A stretch of 64,000 bases of DNA from Neobacillus drentensis (GTDB taxonomy: Bacteria; Bacillota; Bacilli; Bacillales; Cytobacillaceae), in assembly GCF_021560175.1 (NCBI RefSeq), contig NZ_CP091110.1:3784501-3848500 (forward strand), given 5' to 3'. Positions 8,730 to 19,152 of this stretch are shown piece after piece. A program made the position numbers and the translations under genes. Below the pieces are notes generated by a model. That model was given only the letters and a program-made list of their open reading frames with translations, was not told where the DNA came from and did not search any database. The first letter of the stretch is position 1; the number at the start of each line of letters is the position of its first letter.

Positions 8730-10220
8730 TTATGCGTTTACCGTTTCTTTTTCTTTCACGGCAGATGCCTCTTTTGTATAACGCAAAATTGGTTGTCTGG
8801 CTGCTTGCACTTCATCCAATCGGCCAATCACCGTTGTATGTGGTGCTTCTAATACAATGCCTGGGTTTTCCTCTACTTCTTTGGCAATTTGAATCATTAC
8901 ATCAGCAAAGGCATCCATCGTTTCCTTTGACTCTGTTTCCGTCGGTTCGATCATCAAACACTCCTCCACATTCAGTGGGAAGTAAATGGTTGGCGGATGG
9001 TAGCCAAAATCAAGCAGACGTTTGGCCATATCCAGTGTTCTTACCCCTAACTTTTTCTGTCTTGATCCGGATAACACAAATTCATGCTTGCAGATTTGTG
9101 AATAAGGTGCTTCAAAATACGGCTCAAGCTTTTTGCGAAGATAGTTCGCATGAAGAACAGCGCCTTCCGATACTTGACGTAATCCTTCAGGTCCCATGGT
9201 GCGAATATAGGTATACGCACGTAAGAGAATCCCAAAGTTCCCATAATAGCCTTTCACACGACCAATCGATTGAGGCTGGTTATAATCTAACGCATATTGA
9301 TCCTCTACTTTGACTACTCGTGGAACAGGTAAAAACGGAATCAGTTTTTCTTTCACTCCGACAGGACCAGCACCCGGGCCGCCGCCGCCATGTGGTGTCG
9401 TAAATGTTTTATGAAGATTTAAATGGACGATGTCAAAGCCCATTGTACCAGGCGTTGTTTTTCCTAAAATCGCATTCGCATTCGCACCGTCATAATATAA
9501 TAAACCGCCTGCTTCATGAACAACATGAGCAATTTCCACGATTTCTTTCTCAAACAGACCGAGTGTATTCGGATTTGTCAGCATCAGGGCAGCAGTATTA
9601 TCATCCAGATGTTTCTTTAATTCTTCCAGGTCGACTAACCCTTGCTCATTGGATGGAATCGTTATCGTTTCATAACCAGCAACCGATGCACTTGCAGGGT
9701 TTGTTCCATGTGCCGAGTCCGGAACGAGAACTTTTGTTCTCACTTCCCCTTTTTGTTTATGGTAGGCTTTGACCATCATTAGCCCTGTCCATTCCCCTTG
9801 TGCACCTGCAGAAGGCTGTAATGTCACTGCATCCATTCCTGTGATAACAGCTAGTTCTTCCTGTAATTCATATAAAACTTCTAATGCGCCCTGTACAGTT
9901 TCAGTTGGCTGGTAGGGATGAATACGGCTAAACCCTTCCAAACGAGCTACATCTTCATTAATTTTTGGATTGTACTTCATTGTACAGGAACCAAGCGGAT
10001 AGAAACCGTTATCGATCCCGTGGTTTTTGTTCGAAAGGGCTGTATAATGGCGGACAAGCTGCAGCTCCGATACCTCTGGAAGCTCTGCCGGCGTTTCTCG
10101 AATCAAATGCTTCGGAAGTTTTTGCTGAAGATCGAGCTTTTCTACGTCACATTCCGGAAGGCTTGAACCAACGCGTCCTTGACGACTAATTTCAAAAATC
10201 AGATCATTATATTCAACCAT
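8730..10220 (-). CDS. gcvPB: Glycine dehydrogenase (decarboxylating) subunit 2
   Basis: PLP-dependent half of the split P-protein that decarboxylates glycine and loads the aminomethyl group onto lipoyl-GcvH. The PLP lysine lies in [18 protein letters not shown], with the upstream GANANAILG segment. [11 protein letters not shown] and [11 protein letters not shown] are further P-protein motifs. Length 496 fits GcvPB of Firmicutes. It overlaps the 3' end of gcvPA by 8 bp, indicating translational coupling of the two subunits. Confidence 0.94.
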   Translation of the reverse strand: MVEYNDLIFEISRQGRVGSSLPECDVEKLDLQQKLPKHLIRETPAELPEVSELQLVRHYTALSNKNHGIDNGFYPLGSCTMKYNPKINEDVARLEGFSRIHPYQPTETVQGALEVLYELQEELAVITGMDAVTLQPSAGAQGEWTGLMMVKAYHKQKGEVRTKVLVPDSAHGTNPASASVAGYETITIPSNEQGLVDLEELKKHLDDNTAALMLTNPNTLGLFEKEIVEIAHVVHEAGGLLYYDGANANAILGKTTPGTMGFDIVHLNLHKTFTTPHGGGGPGAGPVGVKEKLIPFLPVPRVVKVEDQYALDYNQPQSIGRVKGYYGNFGILLRAYTYIRTMGPEGLRQVSEGAVLHANYLRKKLEPYFEAPYSQICKHEFVLSGSRQKKLGVRTLDMAKRLLDFGYHPPTIYFPLNVEECLMIEPTETESKETMDAFADVMIQIAKEVEENPGIVLEAPHTTVIGRLDEVQAARQPILRYTKEASAVKEKETVNA

Positions 10221-11565
10221 TTACAACAGCCTCCAGTACCTCGATCAATTGGTCAATCTCTTCTTTTGTCCTCTGCTCGGTTACAGCGATCAGCATATGA
10301 TTTTCAAAGCTATAATCACTCGCTAAATCGAAGCCGCCGATAAACCCAGCCTCAAGCAATTTTGCGTTAACCTCTTTCACCGACAGAGGAAGTTCTACCA
10401 CAAATTCATTAAAGAATGGCGCATGATTAGTAATCACAAAGCCTTTCTTTTGCAAGCATTTAGCCATATAATCGGCTTTTTCAAAGTTTAGCTGGGCCAT
10501 TTCACGAATTCCCTGCTTTCCAAGTGCACTCATACAAACAGCAGAGGCAAGTGCATTTAAGGCCTGATTGGAACAAATATTGGATGAAGCCTTATCACGG
10601 CGGATATGCTGTTCGCGTGCTTGAAGGGTTAGGACAAAGCCGCGCTGCCCTTTCTCATCTGTCGTTTGTCCAACAATTCTTCCAGGGATTTTTCGCATCA
10701 ATTTCTTACTTACAGCAAAATAACCACAATGCGGACCGCCAAAGGACATTGGGATTCCTAATGGCTGCATATCCCCGATCACGATATCTGCTCCAAGCTT
10801 ACCAGGAGCTTCAAGGAGTGCGAGTGCCAGTGGATTGGCACTTACGATGAACAATGCACCATTTGCTGCGGCGATTTTCTTCAATTCAGCCAAATCTTCA
10901 ATCGAACCAAAAAAGTTTGGATATTGAACAATAACAGCAGCTGTCCCCTTATCGATTTGTTCAGACAAATTTTTTAAGTCAGTCACATCATTAGCAAGAT
11001 TCAATTCTTCTACTGTATACCCTTGTCCGCTTGCCACCGTATTTAAGATCGCCCGTGATTCAGGATGAACGGCCTTTGAAACAAGTACTTTCGAGCGTCT
11101 TGTAGATGAAACAGCGAGTGATGCCGCTTCCGCAAGTGAGGTAAACCCATCGTACATCGAAGAATTGGCGACATCCATTCCTGTCAACTCACAAACCATG
11201 GTTTGAAATTCAAAAATCGCTTGTAATTCTCCTTGGCTAATTTCCGGCTGGTAGGGTGTATAGGCAGTATAAAATTCGGATCGTGAAATCATGTGGTTCA
11301 CAACACTAGGAATGTAGTGATCATAAGTTCCCGCACCCAAAAAGGTTGGATATTGATTTGCATTCTTGTTTTTGGAAGCGAGCCGATTCATTTTTTTCAA
11401 AAGAAGTGGTTCAGGGTCAGCTTTTGGTATATGTAACTCCCCTTGGAGTTGAATTTCAGCCGGAATGTCCTCAAACAATTCAGCGATAGATGACATATTT
11501 AAAAATGCGAGCATTTCCTCTTGATCTTGTTTCGTATCAGGGAGATATCTGTAAGTGGATGTCAT
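10213..11565 (-). CDS. gcvPA: Glycine dehydrogenase (decarboxylating) subunit 1
   Basis: The N-terminal half of the split P-protein, which forms a heterotetramer with GcvPB. Typical motifs are [36 protein letters not shown] and [12 protein letters not shown]. No PLP lysine is expected in this half. I chose the ATG at 11565, preceded by AGAGGAATAG and starting one base after the gcvH stop, so the two genes are coupled. The ATG at 11583 lies inside gcvH and would add six residues. Confidence 0.93.
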   Translation of the reverse strand: MTSTYRYLPDTKQDQEEMLAFLNMSSIAELFEDIPAEIQLQGELHIPKADPEPLLLKKMNRLASKNKNANQYPTFLGAGTYDHYIPSVVNHMISRSEFYTAYTPYQPEISQGELQAIFEFQTMVCELTGMDVANSSMYDGFTSLAEAASLAVSSTRRSKVLVSKAVHPESRAILNTVASGQGYTVEELNLANDVTDLKNLSEQIDKGTAAVIVQYPNFFGSIEDLAELKKIAAANGALFIVSANPLALALLEAPGKLGADIVIGDMQPLGIPMSFGGPHCGYFAVSKKLMRKIPGRIVGQTTDEKGQRGFVLTLQAREQHIRRDKASSNICSNQALNALASAVCMSALGKQGIREMAQLNFEKADYMAKCLQKKGFVITNHAPFFNEFVVELPLSVKEVNAKLLEAGFIGGFDLASDYSFENHMLIAVTEQRTKEEIDQLIEVLEAVVNG

Positions 11566-11566
11566 T

Positions 11567-11962
11567 CTATTCCTCTCCTCCATTGATAAATGCTAGATAC
11601 TCAGTTTCATTTAAAAGAGATTCCAATTCTTCTGGACTGGACATTTCCACTTCTACTAACCAGCCTTTGCTGAATGGATAGGCATTAATGGTTTCTGGGG
11701 CGTCTTCTAACTCATCATTAATCCGAACCACTGTTCCTGAAACTGGTGCGTAAATTTCAGAAACCGCTTTAACCGATTCAATTGTTCCCATGGATTCATC
11801 GGCCGTTACGTCATCCTCAACTTGTGGACTTTCCATAAATACGATATCTCCTAACTGTTTTTGGGCATAATCAGAAATTCCAATTCGCACTCGATTTCCG
11901 TCTAATTGTAAAACCCATTCATGTTCCTTGCTATATAGTAAGCTTGCAGTCGCGTTTGTCAT
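11567..11962 (-). CDS. gcvH: Glycine cleavage system H protein
   Basis: The 131-residue lipoyl carrier that shuttles the aminomethyl intermediate between P, T and L proteins. The lipoylated lysine is Lys65 in [23 protein letters not shown] near the N-terminus and [21 protein letters not shown] near the end are diagnostic. An 85-bp gap separates it from gcvT, and gcvPA begins one base after its stop. Confidence 0.94.
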   Translation of the reverse strand: MTNATASLLYSKEHEWVLQLDGNRVRIGISDYAQKQLGDIVFMESPQVEDDVTADESMGTIESVKAVSEIYAPVSGTVVRINDELEDAPETINAYPFSKGWLVEVEMSSPEELESLLNETEYLAFINGGEE

Positions 11963-12047
11963 TGATTATACTTCCTCTCATTATTTAAATTCATTTGTTA
12001 ATTTCCGCCCAAATCAATCAAGTATAAAAACACATTCTGATACTCTA

Positions 12048-13160
12048 TTAACCTCTTTTATAAAATGGAGTTTTTACCACAATCGCATCAATCAGCTTAT
12101 TTCGAATTTCCACTTTTAACGTTGATCCTACTAGACTATGTTCTGCAGAAATAAGTGCCAGACCAACGCTTTTCTTTAAAGTCGGTGATTGAGTTCCAGA
12201 TGTCACAACACCTATCTCTTCCCCACCCTCTGAAAATACCTTATAACCATGACGCGGTATGCCTCGTCCAGTTACTTCAAGCCCAACCAATTTGCGTGCT
12301 AATCCTGCTTCTTTCTGGTCTAAAAGGGCGGCTTTTCCGATAAAATCACTTTCTTTTTTCAGTTTCACGGCGAAGCCGATTCCTGCTTCAAGCGGACTAA
12401 TATCACCTAATAGTTCTTGACCATAGAGTGCTAGACGAGCTTCTAATCGAAGTGTGTCACGTGCACCAAGTCCACATGGCTTTAAGCCGTCCTTACTGCC
12501 TGCTTCTAAAAGTTTTTCCCAAAGTGTTTCCGCTTGATCAGCAGCTAAATATAGCTCAAAACCATCTTCCCCTGTGTAACCCGTACGCGATACGAGTACA
12601 TCTGATACACCATTAAGAACAACATGTTGGGCAAAATAAAATGATCCTATTTTAGATAAATCGGTTCCCGTTAACTTTTGCAAGATCCCTTCCGCTTTTG
12701 GACCTTGAATGGCAAGCTGGGCGGTTTGATCCGAAATATTTTGGAGCGTCATTTCTCCTTTTGCCTGTTTCTGCATCCAGTTGAAATCTTTCTCAATGTT
12801 GGCGGCATTAATAACGAGTAAATATTTTTCTTTATCTAGTTTGTAGACTAATAGATCATCGACTGTTCCGCCGTCTGGATAGCACATGGCGGTATATTGT
12901 GCTTGATTGATGGCAAGCTTTGTCACATCGTTGGTGACAAGGTAGTTGATGTAACTCTCTGCATCTTTCCCCTCAACAAGCACTTCACCCATATGAGAGA
13001 CATCAAAGAGTCCTGCTTTGGTTCGGACCGCCTCATGCTCATCTAAAATGCTTGAAAACTGGACTGGAAGTGCCCAGCCGCCAAAATCGATCACCTTCGC
13101 ACCATATTTTCCATACGTTTCGAAAAGTGGTGTTTGCCTTAATCCTGTTTCCATACTCAT
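12048..13160 (-). CDS. gcvT: Aminomethyltransferase (T-protein)
   Basis: Transfers the C2 of glycine from lipoyl-GcvH to THF, releasing ammonia. The 370-residue protein starts with [29 protein letters not shown] and [11 protein letters not shown]. It carries the folate-binding aspartate in TNDVTK and the [16 protein letters not shown] motif, with a C-terminal GCV_T barrel domain ([16 protein letters not shown]). It lies 14 bp downstream of sdaAA in the riboswitch-controlled operon. Confidence 0.94.
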   Translation of the reverse strand: MSMETGLRQTPLFETYGKYGAKVIDFGGWALPVQFSSILDEHEAVRTKAGLFDVSHMGEVLVEGKDAESYINYLVTNDVTKLAINQAQYTAMCYPDGGTVDDLLVYKLDKEKYLLVINAANIEKDFNWMQKQAKGEMTLQNISDQTAQLAIQGPKAEGILQKLTGTDLSKIGSFYFAQHVVLNGVSDVLVSRTGYTGEDGFELYLAADQAETLWEKLLEAGSKDGLKPCGLGARDTLRLEARLALYGQELLGDISPLEAGIGFAVKLKKESDFIGKAALLDQKEAGLARKLVGLEVTGRGIPRHGYKVFSEGGEEIGVVTSGTQSPTLKKSVGLALISAEHSLVGSTLKVEIRNKLIDAIVVKTPFYKRG

Positions 13161-13174
13161 CCTGTTTCCCCCTA

Positions 13175-14053
13175 TTATTTCCTGCAGAATAGTCGTTCTT
13201 TTACTTGTTTACCAGTTTCAGTCGTTGCCAGTCCGCCTAGTGCGGTTTCACGCAGTGTCCGAGGCATTTCTTTTCCGACCCTATACATGGCTTCAATGAC
13301 TTCATCACAAGGAATACGACTTTCAATCCCGGCAAGTGACATGTCAGCTGCTGAAAAAGCGATGGAGGTACCGATTACATTCCGCTTAATGCAAGGAACT
13401 TCCACAAGTCCTGCTACTGGGTCACAAACCAAACCCAAAAGTGACTTCATCGCTATGGCCGTTGCATTTACAGCTTGCTGTGGTGTGCCCCCTTTTAGCT
13501 CAACAATGGTTCCGGCGGCCATGGCCGTTGCCGAACCGACCTCCGCCTGGCACCCCCCGGCTGCTCCGGATATGAAGGAACGGTTTGCGATCACATAGCC
13601 GAGCATGCTTGCCGTAAACAGCCCCATGACTACCTCTTTAAACGGCGTCCCATCATTTTTTTGAAGTGAAAACAATACCCCTGGCAAAATGCCGGCTGCC
13701 CCGGCAGTTGGCGTTGCTACAATGACACCCATTCGCGCGTTGTTTTCTGAAGTAGCCAACGAAAAGGCCATTGCATTGCTAATATAATTTCCTGACAAGG
13801 ATTTACCTTGATTCATATAATCATTCATCTTTACGGCATCACCGCCGGAAAGTCCGCTAGGGGCGGCTGAAGAGTCCTTTATACCGCAATCAACCGCTTC
13901 TTTCATTTTGAGCAGCCGCTCTTCCATCATGCCAATAATGGTTTCTCGGTCTTTGCCTGATCTTTTTACTTCCATCATCAACATCATGTCACCAATGGAT
14001 TTATGTTCCCTTTCACAAGCGTCGATCAGCTCTCTCATTGATTGAATTTCCAT
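13175..14053 (-). CDS. sdaAA: L-serine dehydratase, iron-sulfur, alpha subunit
   Basis: Catalytic subunit that deaminates L-serine to pyruvate and ammonia using an oxygen-sensitive [4Fe-4S] cluster. Conserved cysteines are visible in [14 protein letters not shown] and [39 protein letters not shown] is a second hallmark. Length 292 is normal. Its ATG overlaps the stop of sdaAB by one base. In the operon it completes the route glycine to serine (GcvPHT plus GlyA) to pyruvate. Confidence 0.92.
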   Translation of the reverse strand: MEIQSMRELIDACEREHKSIGDMMLMMEVKRSGKDRETIIGMMEERLLKMKEAVDCGIKDSSAAPSGLSGGDAVKMNDYMNQGKSLSGNYISNAMAFSLATSENNARMGVIVATPTAGAAGILPGVLFSLQKNDGTPFKEVVMGLFTASMLGYVIANRSFISGAAGGCQAEVGSATAMAAGTIVELKGGTPQQAVNATAIAMKSLLGLVCDPVAGLVEVPCIKRNVIGTSIAFSAADMSLAGIESRIPCDEVIEAMYRVGKEMPRTLRETALGGLATTETGKQVKERLFCRK

Positions 14054-14565
14054 TATTTTGCCCCCATCAGTTGTTTCCTTTTCGGTTGATAATGACGAGC
14101 AAGAGCGGCAAAATCATCGCCGGCACTCAAACGGATATCGACCATTTCGTCGTTAATCATAAAGATTTTCGATAAACCGCCACCTAGTGATACGCCGCCC
14201 ACTTTTACAACATATTCCTCCCATTTTGCTGTTACAATTGCTATATTTGGATGGTCATAATACTCACAGTCCTCTGCAAATTCGAACCTGTATACCATCC
14301 CATCCTTTTTAGCCCAATCCAATGAATTTTTTATTCGTGAATCATCCGTATCCATCCCAAGTAATCCGCCAAGAAGTGCTTTATCTGTTCCATGACCTTG
14401 ATAGGTTTCAGCAAAAGAATCATAAAAGACAATCTTTGCTTCTTGCGGACCATTTCCCAACAATTCGTAAATAAATTTCCCGATCGATACGACACCAGCT
14501 GTATGAGAACTGGACGGCCCCACCATAATCGGACCTATTATGTCAAAACAACTTTGAAATTCCAT
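14053..14565 (-). CDS. sdaAB: L-serine dehydratase, iron-sulfur, beta subunit, short form without ACT domain
   Basis: Contains the beta-domain signature IGPIMVGPSSSHTAGVVSIG and the HGTDKALLGGLLGMDTDD segment. The protein stops at residue 170 (KRKQLMGAK). The B. subtilis-type beta subunit is about 220 residues and ends in an ACT domain, so the ACT domain is missing here. The stop codon is coupled to the sdaAA start, and no continuing ACT-like frame follows, so the short form looks native. Loss of the ACT domain could change allosteric control by serine. Confidence 0.88.
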   Translation of the reverse strand: MEFQSCFDIIGPIMVGPSSSHTAGVVSIGKFIYELLGNGPQEAKIVFYDSFAETYQGHGTDKALLGGLLGMDTDDSRIKNSLDWAKKDGMVYRFEFAEDCEYYDHPNIAIVTAKWEEYVVKVGGVSLGGGLSKIFMINDEMVDIRLSAGDDFAALARHYQPKRKQLMGAK

Positions 14566-14580
14566 TCAAATGCCCCTTTC

Positions 14581-15831
14581 TTATACGGTGATGGCTTGTT
14601 CAAATAACGGGAAAGCGTCACAAATGGTTTTCGTTGTTTCCTTTGCTTTCTCAAGCACGACTTGGTCCCCTTTACTCTTTAGAACAGCTGCAATGACTTT
14701 TCCGATTCTCACCATTTCGTCCTGCTTCATACCGCGTGTCGTTAAAGCCGCTGTTCCCATCCGGATACCGCTTGTCACAAACGGCTTTTCTGGGTCATAA
14801 GGAATTGTATTTTTATTAACGGTGATGCCAGCTTCTTCTAATAATTTTTCGGCTGCTTTTCCTGTTAAGTTCCATGGACGTAAATCTACAAGAACAATAT
14901 GATTATCTGTTCCACCAGAGACAAGGGCTGCCCCTTCATTTTTTAATGTCTCGCCAAGTGTGGCTGCATTATCAATAACTTGTTTTGCATATTCCTTAAA
15001 GCTTGGCTGCAATGCTTCTTTAAAAGCAACCGCCTTTGCTGCAATAATGTGCATGTGCGGACCGCCTTGGATCCCAGGGAACACTGATTTGTTAATCGCT
15101 TTAATGATTTCTTCGTCATTTGTTAAAATAATTCCGCTCCGCGGGCCTCTTAATGTTTTATGAGTAGTGCTCGTTACAACATCAGCATATGGAACCGGCG
15201 ACGGATGCAGTCCGGCTGCAACCAGCCCGGCAATATGCGCCATATCGACCATGAGCTTTGCGCCAACTTGATCAGCAATTTCTCTAAAACGCGCGAAATC
15301 GATCTTTCTTGGGTAAGCACTTGCCCCGGCAATAATCAATTTTGGTTTTTCTTTATTTGCAATTGCTTCTAGTTCATCATAGTCAATCAATTGAGTATCC
15401 TCTCTAACACCATAGGAGACAATGTCAAACCATTTTCCTGAAACACTTACAGGGCTACCGTGAGTTAGGTGCCCCCCTTGCGAGAGATTCATTCCCATCA
15501 CTTTATCACCAGGTTGAAGCAGTGCGAAGAATACCGCAAAATTGGCCTGTGCACCTGAGTGCGGTTGGACATTTGCATATTTGGCGCCAAAAAGCTGTGT
15601 TACGCGGTCTATTGCTGTTTGTTCTGCGACATCGACCACTTCGCAGCCGCCATAGTAGCGCTTCCCTGGGTAGCCTTCCGCATATTTATTGGTCATCACA
15701 CTTCCCATTGCTTCTAACACATCAGGGCTCACGAAGTTTTCAGATGCAATCAACTCCAATGTTTGAAGCTGGCGCTGCTGCTCATTCCTTATTGCTTCAA
15801 AAATAGTTGAATCATTTTGTTGTAATCCCAT
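14581..15831 (-). CDS. glyA: Serine hydroxymethyltransferase
   Basis: PLP enzyme interconverting glycine plus methylene-THF with serine. The PLP lysine is in [37 protein letters not shown] and [15 protein letters not shown] are diagnostic. I chose the ATG at 15831 because GGAGGAG lies 5-6 bases upstream, giving 416 residues. A TTG at 15858 would include the ribosome binding site inside the gene. It is the first gene after the tandem glycine riboswitch, so this SHMT is tied to glycine degradation and may be a second copy besides a housekeeping glyA. Confidence 0.93.
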   Translation of the reverse strand: MGLQQNDSTIFEAIRNEQQRQLQTLELIASENFVSPDVLEAMGSVMTNKYAEGYPGKRYYGGCEVVDVAEQTAIDRVTQLFGAKYANVQPHSGAQANFAVFFALLQPGDKVMGMNLSQGGHLTHGSPVSVSGKWFDIVSYGVREDTQLIDYDELEAIANKEKPKLIIAGASAYPRKIDFARFREIADQVGAKLMVDMAHIAGLVAAGLHPSPVPYADVVTSTTHKTLRGPRSGIILTNDEEIIKAINKSVFPGIQGGPHMHIIAAKAVAFKEALQPSFKEYAKQVIDNAATLGETLKNEGAALVSGGTDNHIVLVDLRPWNLTGKAAEKLLEEAGITVNKNTIPYDPEKPFVTSGIRMGTAALTTRGMKQDEMVRIGKVIAAVLKSKGDQVVLEKAKETTKTICDAFPLFEQAITV

Positions 15832-15931
15832 CCCTACTCCTCCTTGAATATCGCTCAAACTACCCTTTCATGTGTCAAAATGGAAAATGGAACTCTTATT
15901 TTCATTATCCATACACGACTTTTTTGCACGC

Positions 15932-15986
15932 AAAAAAGGACAGAAGAAGGGTAGCTTAAAAGCTCTTTGTCCCTTCTCTGTCCTTT
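15932..15986 (-). terminator. Riboswitch-controlled intrinsic terminator of the glycine operon
   Basis: On the minus strand GGACAGAGAAGGG pairs with CCCTTCTTCTGTCC around a 20-nt loop and is followed by TTTTTT. Its 5' arm begins immediately after aptamer 2, at the AAAGGAC element, the usual expression platform of an ON-type glycine riboswitch. Confidence 0.85.
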
Positions 15987-16168
15987 TACCTGAGAGTTTA
16001 GTTCTGTGAAGAACATCCCCTTTGGTGGCATCTCTTTTTATGCGCTCTCCAGAGTTGCGTCCAGCTGTGGTTCCATCTACCTGAGAGATTTATTCCAAGG
16101 GTTTTTTTGGAACTTGCTCCTTCGGTGGCGTGTAAATCTTGCACTCTCCCACAACTGTCATCCGCTCT
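15983..16168 (-). promoter_or_regulatory. Tandem glycine riboswitch controlling glyA-sda-gcv operon
   Basis: Two glycine aptamers in series on the minus strand. Aptamer 1 (about 16075-16168) has GGGAGAG, the conserved CACCGAAGGAGCAA and TCTCAGGTA. Aptamer 2 (about 15983-16066) has TGGAGAGCGC, GCCACCAAAGGGGA and TCTCAGGTAAAAGGAC. A short linker joins them and a terminator follows. This architecture is known from B. subtilis gcvT leaders, where glycine promotes read-through. Here it would switch on the whole catabolic operon. Confidence 0.93.
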
Positions 16169-16185
16169 ATTTTTTTGTTATTTTC

Positions 16186-16214
16186 AGAATAGTTGTTAAC
16201 GTAATCCAAGTCAA
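16186..16214 (-). promoter_or_regulatory. Sigma-A promoter for the glycine operon
   Basis: On the minus strand TTGACT (16209-16214) and TATTCT (16186-16191) are separated by exactly 17 bp. The predicted start lies just upstream of aptamer 1. Confidence 0.75.
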
Positions 16215-16247
16215 GTGTTTTTTTGAAAACGGTAACAAAAATTTACG

Positions 16248-17642
16248 TTACGGTTTAATATCTACTATCGTTTCCTGATTTACTTGATCATCCTGGTTTG
16301 CTTTCATACTCCTTATCTTATAAATGCCAATTAGCATAATAAACCAGACTGGAGTAACAAATAAAGCAATACGAGTATCTTCTGCAAGAGCAAGCACAAC
16401 AAGAACAAAAGCTAGGAAAGCAAGGATTAAGTAATTAGAAAATGGATATAGCGGCAATTTAAACTGGTTGACTTTTGCCAAATCCGGTCTAGTTTTACGG
16501 TATTTTAAATGGCTGATGACCGTAATTCCCCAAATAAAGATGAAACATACTGTAGAGATACTGGTGATTAGGGTAAAGACTCCTTCCGGCATAACATAGT
16601 TCAATATCACAGCAATGAGAATCACTACAGTTGAAAAGAACAATGCATTTGAAGGTACTTTACGTGAAGTAAGCTTTGCAAATGAGCCAGGAGCATTTTT
16701 ATCTTTTGCAAGTGAGTATACCATCCGGCTAGTACTGAAGACCGCGCTGTTACAGGCTGAAGCTGCGGATGTTAGGACGACAAAATTGACAATACCTGCA
16801 GCAGCAGCAATGCCAACTGCTACGAAAACTTGGACAAATGGACTCTTCGCTGGATTTATCGCGTTCCAAGGATAAATGCTCATGATGACCACTAGCGCAC
16901 CAAGGTAGAAAAGAAATACTCGAATGGGGATATTATTGATTGCCTTTGGAATCACTTTTTCCGGATTCTCGGTTTCACCTGCTGTAAGTCCTACAAGTTC
17001 AATGCCTACAAAGGCAAATACGACCATCTGGAAGGAGAGTACAAATCCATTGATTCCATTCGGGAACATGCCCCCATGTTTCCACAAATTCGTGAAAGCA
17101 GAAGGTCCTGAATTCGTAGAGAAGCCTTTAAGAATCATGAAAATACCAACTACTATCAGGGCGATAATCGCAATGACTTTAATTAAAGCAAACCAGAATT
17201 CCATTTCACCAAAAAGTTTAACGGTTGTAAGGTTCATAATTAATAGAATCACAAGAGCAATTAATCCTGGCATCCACTGTGGAACATTTGGAAACCAATA
17301 TTGGGTGTAGAGACCTACTGCTGTTAAGTCAGCCATGGCAATAGAAATCCAGCAGAACCAATAGGTCCAGCCAGTGATAAAGGCTGCCATATTGCCTAAA
17401 TAGTCTCTTACAAAGTCAACAAATGAATGATAGTCCAAATTGGATAAGAGAAGTTCGCCAAGGGCACGCATGATTAAAAAACAAATGGCCCCCGTAATCA
17501 TATAAGCAAATAAAATCGATGGTCCTGCTAAATGAATAGATTTTCCTGCACCGAGAAATAATCCCGTTCCGATGGCTCCACCAATAGCGATTAGTTGTAC
17601 ATGCCTGTTTTTTAGGCCTCTTTCCAATTTTTGTTCCTTCAT
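16248..17642 (-). CDS. APC-family amino acid permease, probably glycine/D-alanine/D-serine transporter (AapA/CycA type)
   Basis: A 464-residue, 12-TM permease beginning LERGLKNRHVQLIAIGGAIGTGLFLGAGK, the signature of the bacterial amino-acid transporter subfamily that includes CycA and AapA. FAFVGIELVGLTAGETENPEKVIPKAIN marks TM6 and the following loop. The glycine riboswitch in its leader argues strongly that glycine (or a close analogue) is a substrate. It runs toward the glycine catabolic operon. Only about 30 bp separate its stop from the -35 element of that operon. Confidence 0.88.
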   Translation of the reverse strand: MKEQKLERGLKNRHVQLIAIGGAIGTGLFLGAGKSIHLAGPSILFAYMITGAICFLIMRALGELLLSNLDYHSFVDFVRDYLGNMAAFITGWTYWFCWISIAMADLTAVGLYTQYWFPNVPQWMPGLIALVILLIMNLTTVKLFGEMEFWFALIKVIAIIALIVVGIFMILKGFSTNSGPSAFTNLWKHGGMFPNGINGFVLSFQMVVFAFVGIELVGLTAGETENPEKVIPKAINNIPIRVFLFYLGALVVIMSIYPWNAINPAKSPFVQVFVAVGIAAAAGIVNFVVLTSAASACNSAVFSTSRMVYSLAKDKNAPGSFAKLTSRKVPSNALFFSTVVILIAVILNYVMPEGVFTLITSISTVCFIFIWGITVISHLKYRKTRPDLAKVNQFKLPLYPFSNYLILAFLAFVLVVLALAEDTRIALFVTPVWFIMLIGIYKIRSMKANQDDQVNQETIVDIKP

Positions 17643-17911
17643 TCGATTTCCCCCTTTACTTATCAGGGATATTTACAATTTATTGTTGAGTTAAATCTTT
17701 TAAATTTAAATCCTATTCATTGTAAATTCCTATCCCAATCAAAGTTTAATAGAATCGTACCCGTTAATCACGTTAAAAAAGCGCTTACATTTTAGATGAA
17801 ATAAATACTTACTAGGTCATGTAGTTCCATTGCAGTCAACTAGAGACTTATTCCTTCCTAGATTTTATAGCACAATCCTCCTTTTTTTAATTTGTACTAT
17901 CTTTCCCAAAC
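17643..17911 (-). other. Long leader between riboswitch terminator and permease start
   Basis: About 270 nt with no gene. It contains a cre-like site (listed at 17774-17790), so a second promoter under CcpA control is possible. I see no other conserved structure. Confidence 0.4.
17774..17790 (-). promoter_or_regulatory. Possible CcpA cre site
   Basis: Minus-strand TGTAAGCGCTTTTTT matches the left half of the cre consensus (TGNAARCG) and has the palindromic AAGCGCTT core; the right half is weak. Confidence 0.4.
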
Positions 17912-17964
17912 AAAAAAAGACAGGGGGAAAGATAGATATTCTTCTATCGTTCCTCTGTCCTTTT
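17912..17964 (-). terminator. Riboswitch-controlled terminator of the permease gene
   Basis: Minus-strand GGACAGAGG...GATAG pairs with CTATC...CCCCCTGTC and ends in TTTTTTT. The first arm follows directly after the second aptamer, the same arrangement as at 15932-15986. Confidence 0.82.
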
Positions 17965-18118
17965 ACCTGAGAGTTTAACTCCTTTGGTGGCACATGGCTC
18001 TCTCCAGAGACGCGTCCTATTATGGTCCTTTTACCTGAGAGATTGTTACCCCCTATTTGGGGACTTGCTCCTTCGGTGCCAAACAATATGTTTGGTCTCT
18101 CCCATAATATTCATCCGC
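17960..18118 (-). promoter_or_regulatory. Second tandem glycine riboswitch (permease leader)
   Basis: Aptamer 1 (about 18028-18118) shows GGGAGAG, GCACCGAAGGAGCAA and ATCTCTCAGGTAAAAGGAC. Aptamer 2 (about 17960-18025) shows TCTGGAGAGAG, TGCCACCAAAGGAG and ACTCTCAGGTAAAAGGAC. Both face the minus strand and control the AapA/CycA-like permease. Confidence 0.9.
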
Positions 18119-18137
18119 TAGTATAGATTTCATTTAC

Positions 18138-18166
18138 ATACTACTCTACGAAAGAGATGATGTCAA
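18138..18166 (-). promoter_or_regulatory. Sigma-A promoter of the permease
   Basis: Minus-strand TTGACA (18161-18166) and TAGTAT (18138-18143) with a 17-bp spacer, just upstream of the riboswitch. Confidence 0.75.
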
Positions 18167-18335
18167 TTAAATATTCTGAATTTAATAATTATTTTGAAAA
18201 AGTATATCACTATAGAAATATATGTCATTTTCCTACTTTAATCTTTTTATTGCTTTATTTTTAAATCTATGTTTGTGCGATTGTTTTTCAAGGATGCCCC
18301 TTTACCATATGTGTGGACTCACGACCTTGTTTGTT

Positions 18336-18725
18336 TTCATTATTTTAGGGCTTTACTTACTTTTAACTTCTTTCCTTTTATAGTTGTATTCTCCATCGCT
18401 TGTAAAACGACGAGCCTTTCCCATTTAGTATATCAACATAGGACATTTGATCTTGGATCGTAATAATCCCAATATCCTCTGCAGTTACTCCAGGGATTTT
18501 CGCTATTGTTCCGACAAAATCTACCGCTCGAAGCTTCTTCTTTTTTCCACCGTTAAAATATAGTTTCATGATATCTTTTTTCTTTCGTGCGGCAAAAAAT
18601 AAGGTGCTATCTGGATTTTCAACGACAGTAACGTCTTTCAGGAGGGAAATTTTTTCATCTTCCTTCACTTCGATTAGACGATATTCTATTATATCTGTTA
18701 TGATCCCGCTAGCCTCAATCTCTAG
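18336..18725 (-). pseudogene. Degenerate, internally deleted copy of the DbpA-type RNA helicase gene
   Basis: This is a near-identical copy of two separated parts of the intact helicase gene at 29440-30885. The C-terminal stretch [20 protein letters not shown]...DILNGKGS is joined directly to the central [21 protein letters not shown] stretch. About 450 bp corresponding to 29677-30127 are missing. A one-base difference near 18410 (AACGACGAG for AACGAGCGAG) also shifts the frame. No start, Walker motif or DEAD box remains. It sits at the left edge of a region rich in mobile-element remains. Confidence 0.88.
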
Positions 18726-19140
18726 GGATTTTAGCTTTATAGGTACGCCTTCACAATTGAACCTAAACTTGAAATATCAATAGGTCATCAAGAAATTGTT
18801 ATATTCTTAAAGTAAATAAAACCCGATAAACTTTTTGTATATAGGGAGGATGTTACGGTTAAAGGCACTGTTTCAGTATGGTTGGCATAACTCCTGCTCG
18901 TTAGTTGTAGGGGAAAAATAGAATCTAAATTTATTTTGTTCTGTTGGCAATTAAATGGGTAGTAACATTAACCTTTATAACTAATTTAAGTTCCTCTGAG
19001 GCTCAATCTGCGACATCGTAATCTAATATAATTTTGGAAAAAATATATTAGAACAAACACTTTATGTTAACCCATAAGTGAAGATAATTAGGTCTTATCT
19101 TTACTTTACATAATATAATTATTATTTAAAACTAATCCTT
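18726..19140. other. Non-coding stretch before recombinase remnant
   Basis: A/T-rich with no open frame of note, no recognisable RNA and no clear terminal repeat of the neighbouring IS. It may hold eroded mobile-element DNA. Confidence 0.3.
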
Positions 19141-19152
19141 AGGAGGTCAATT

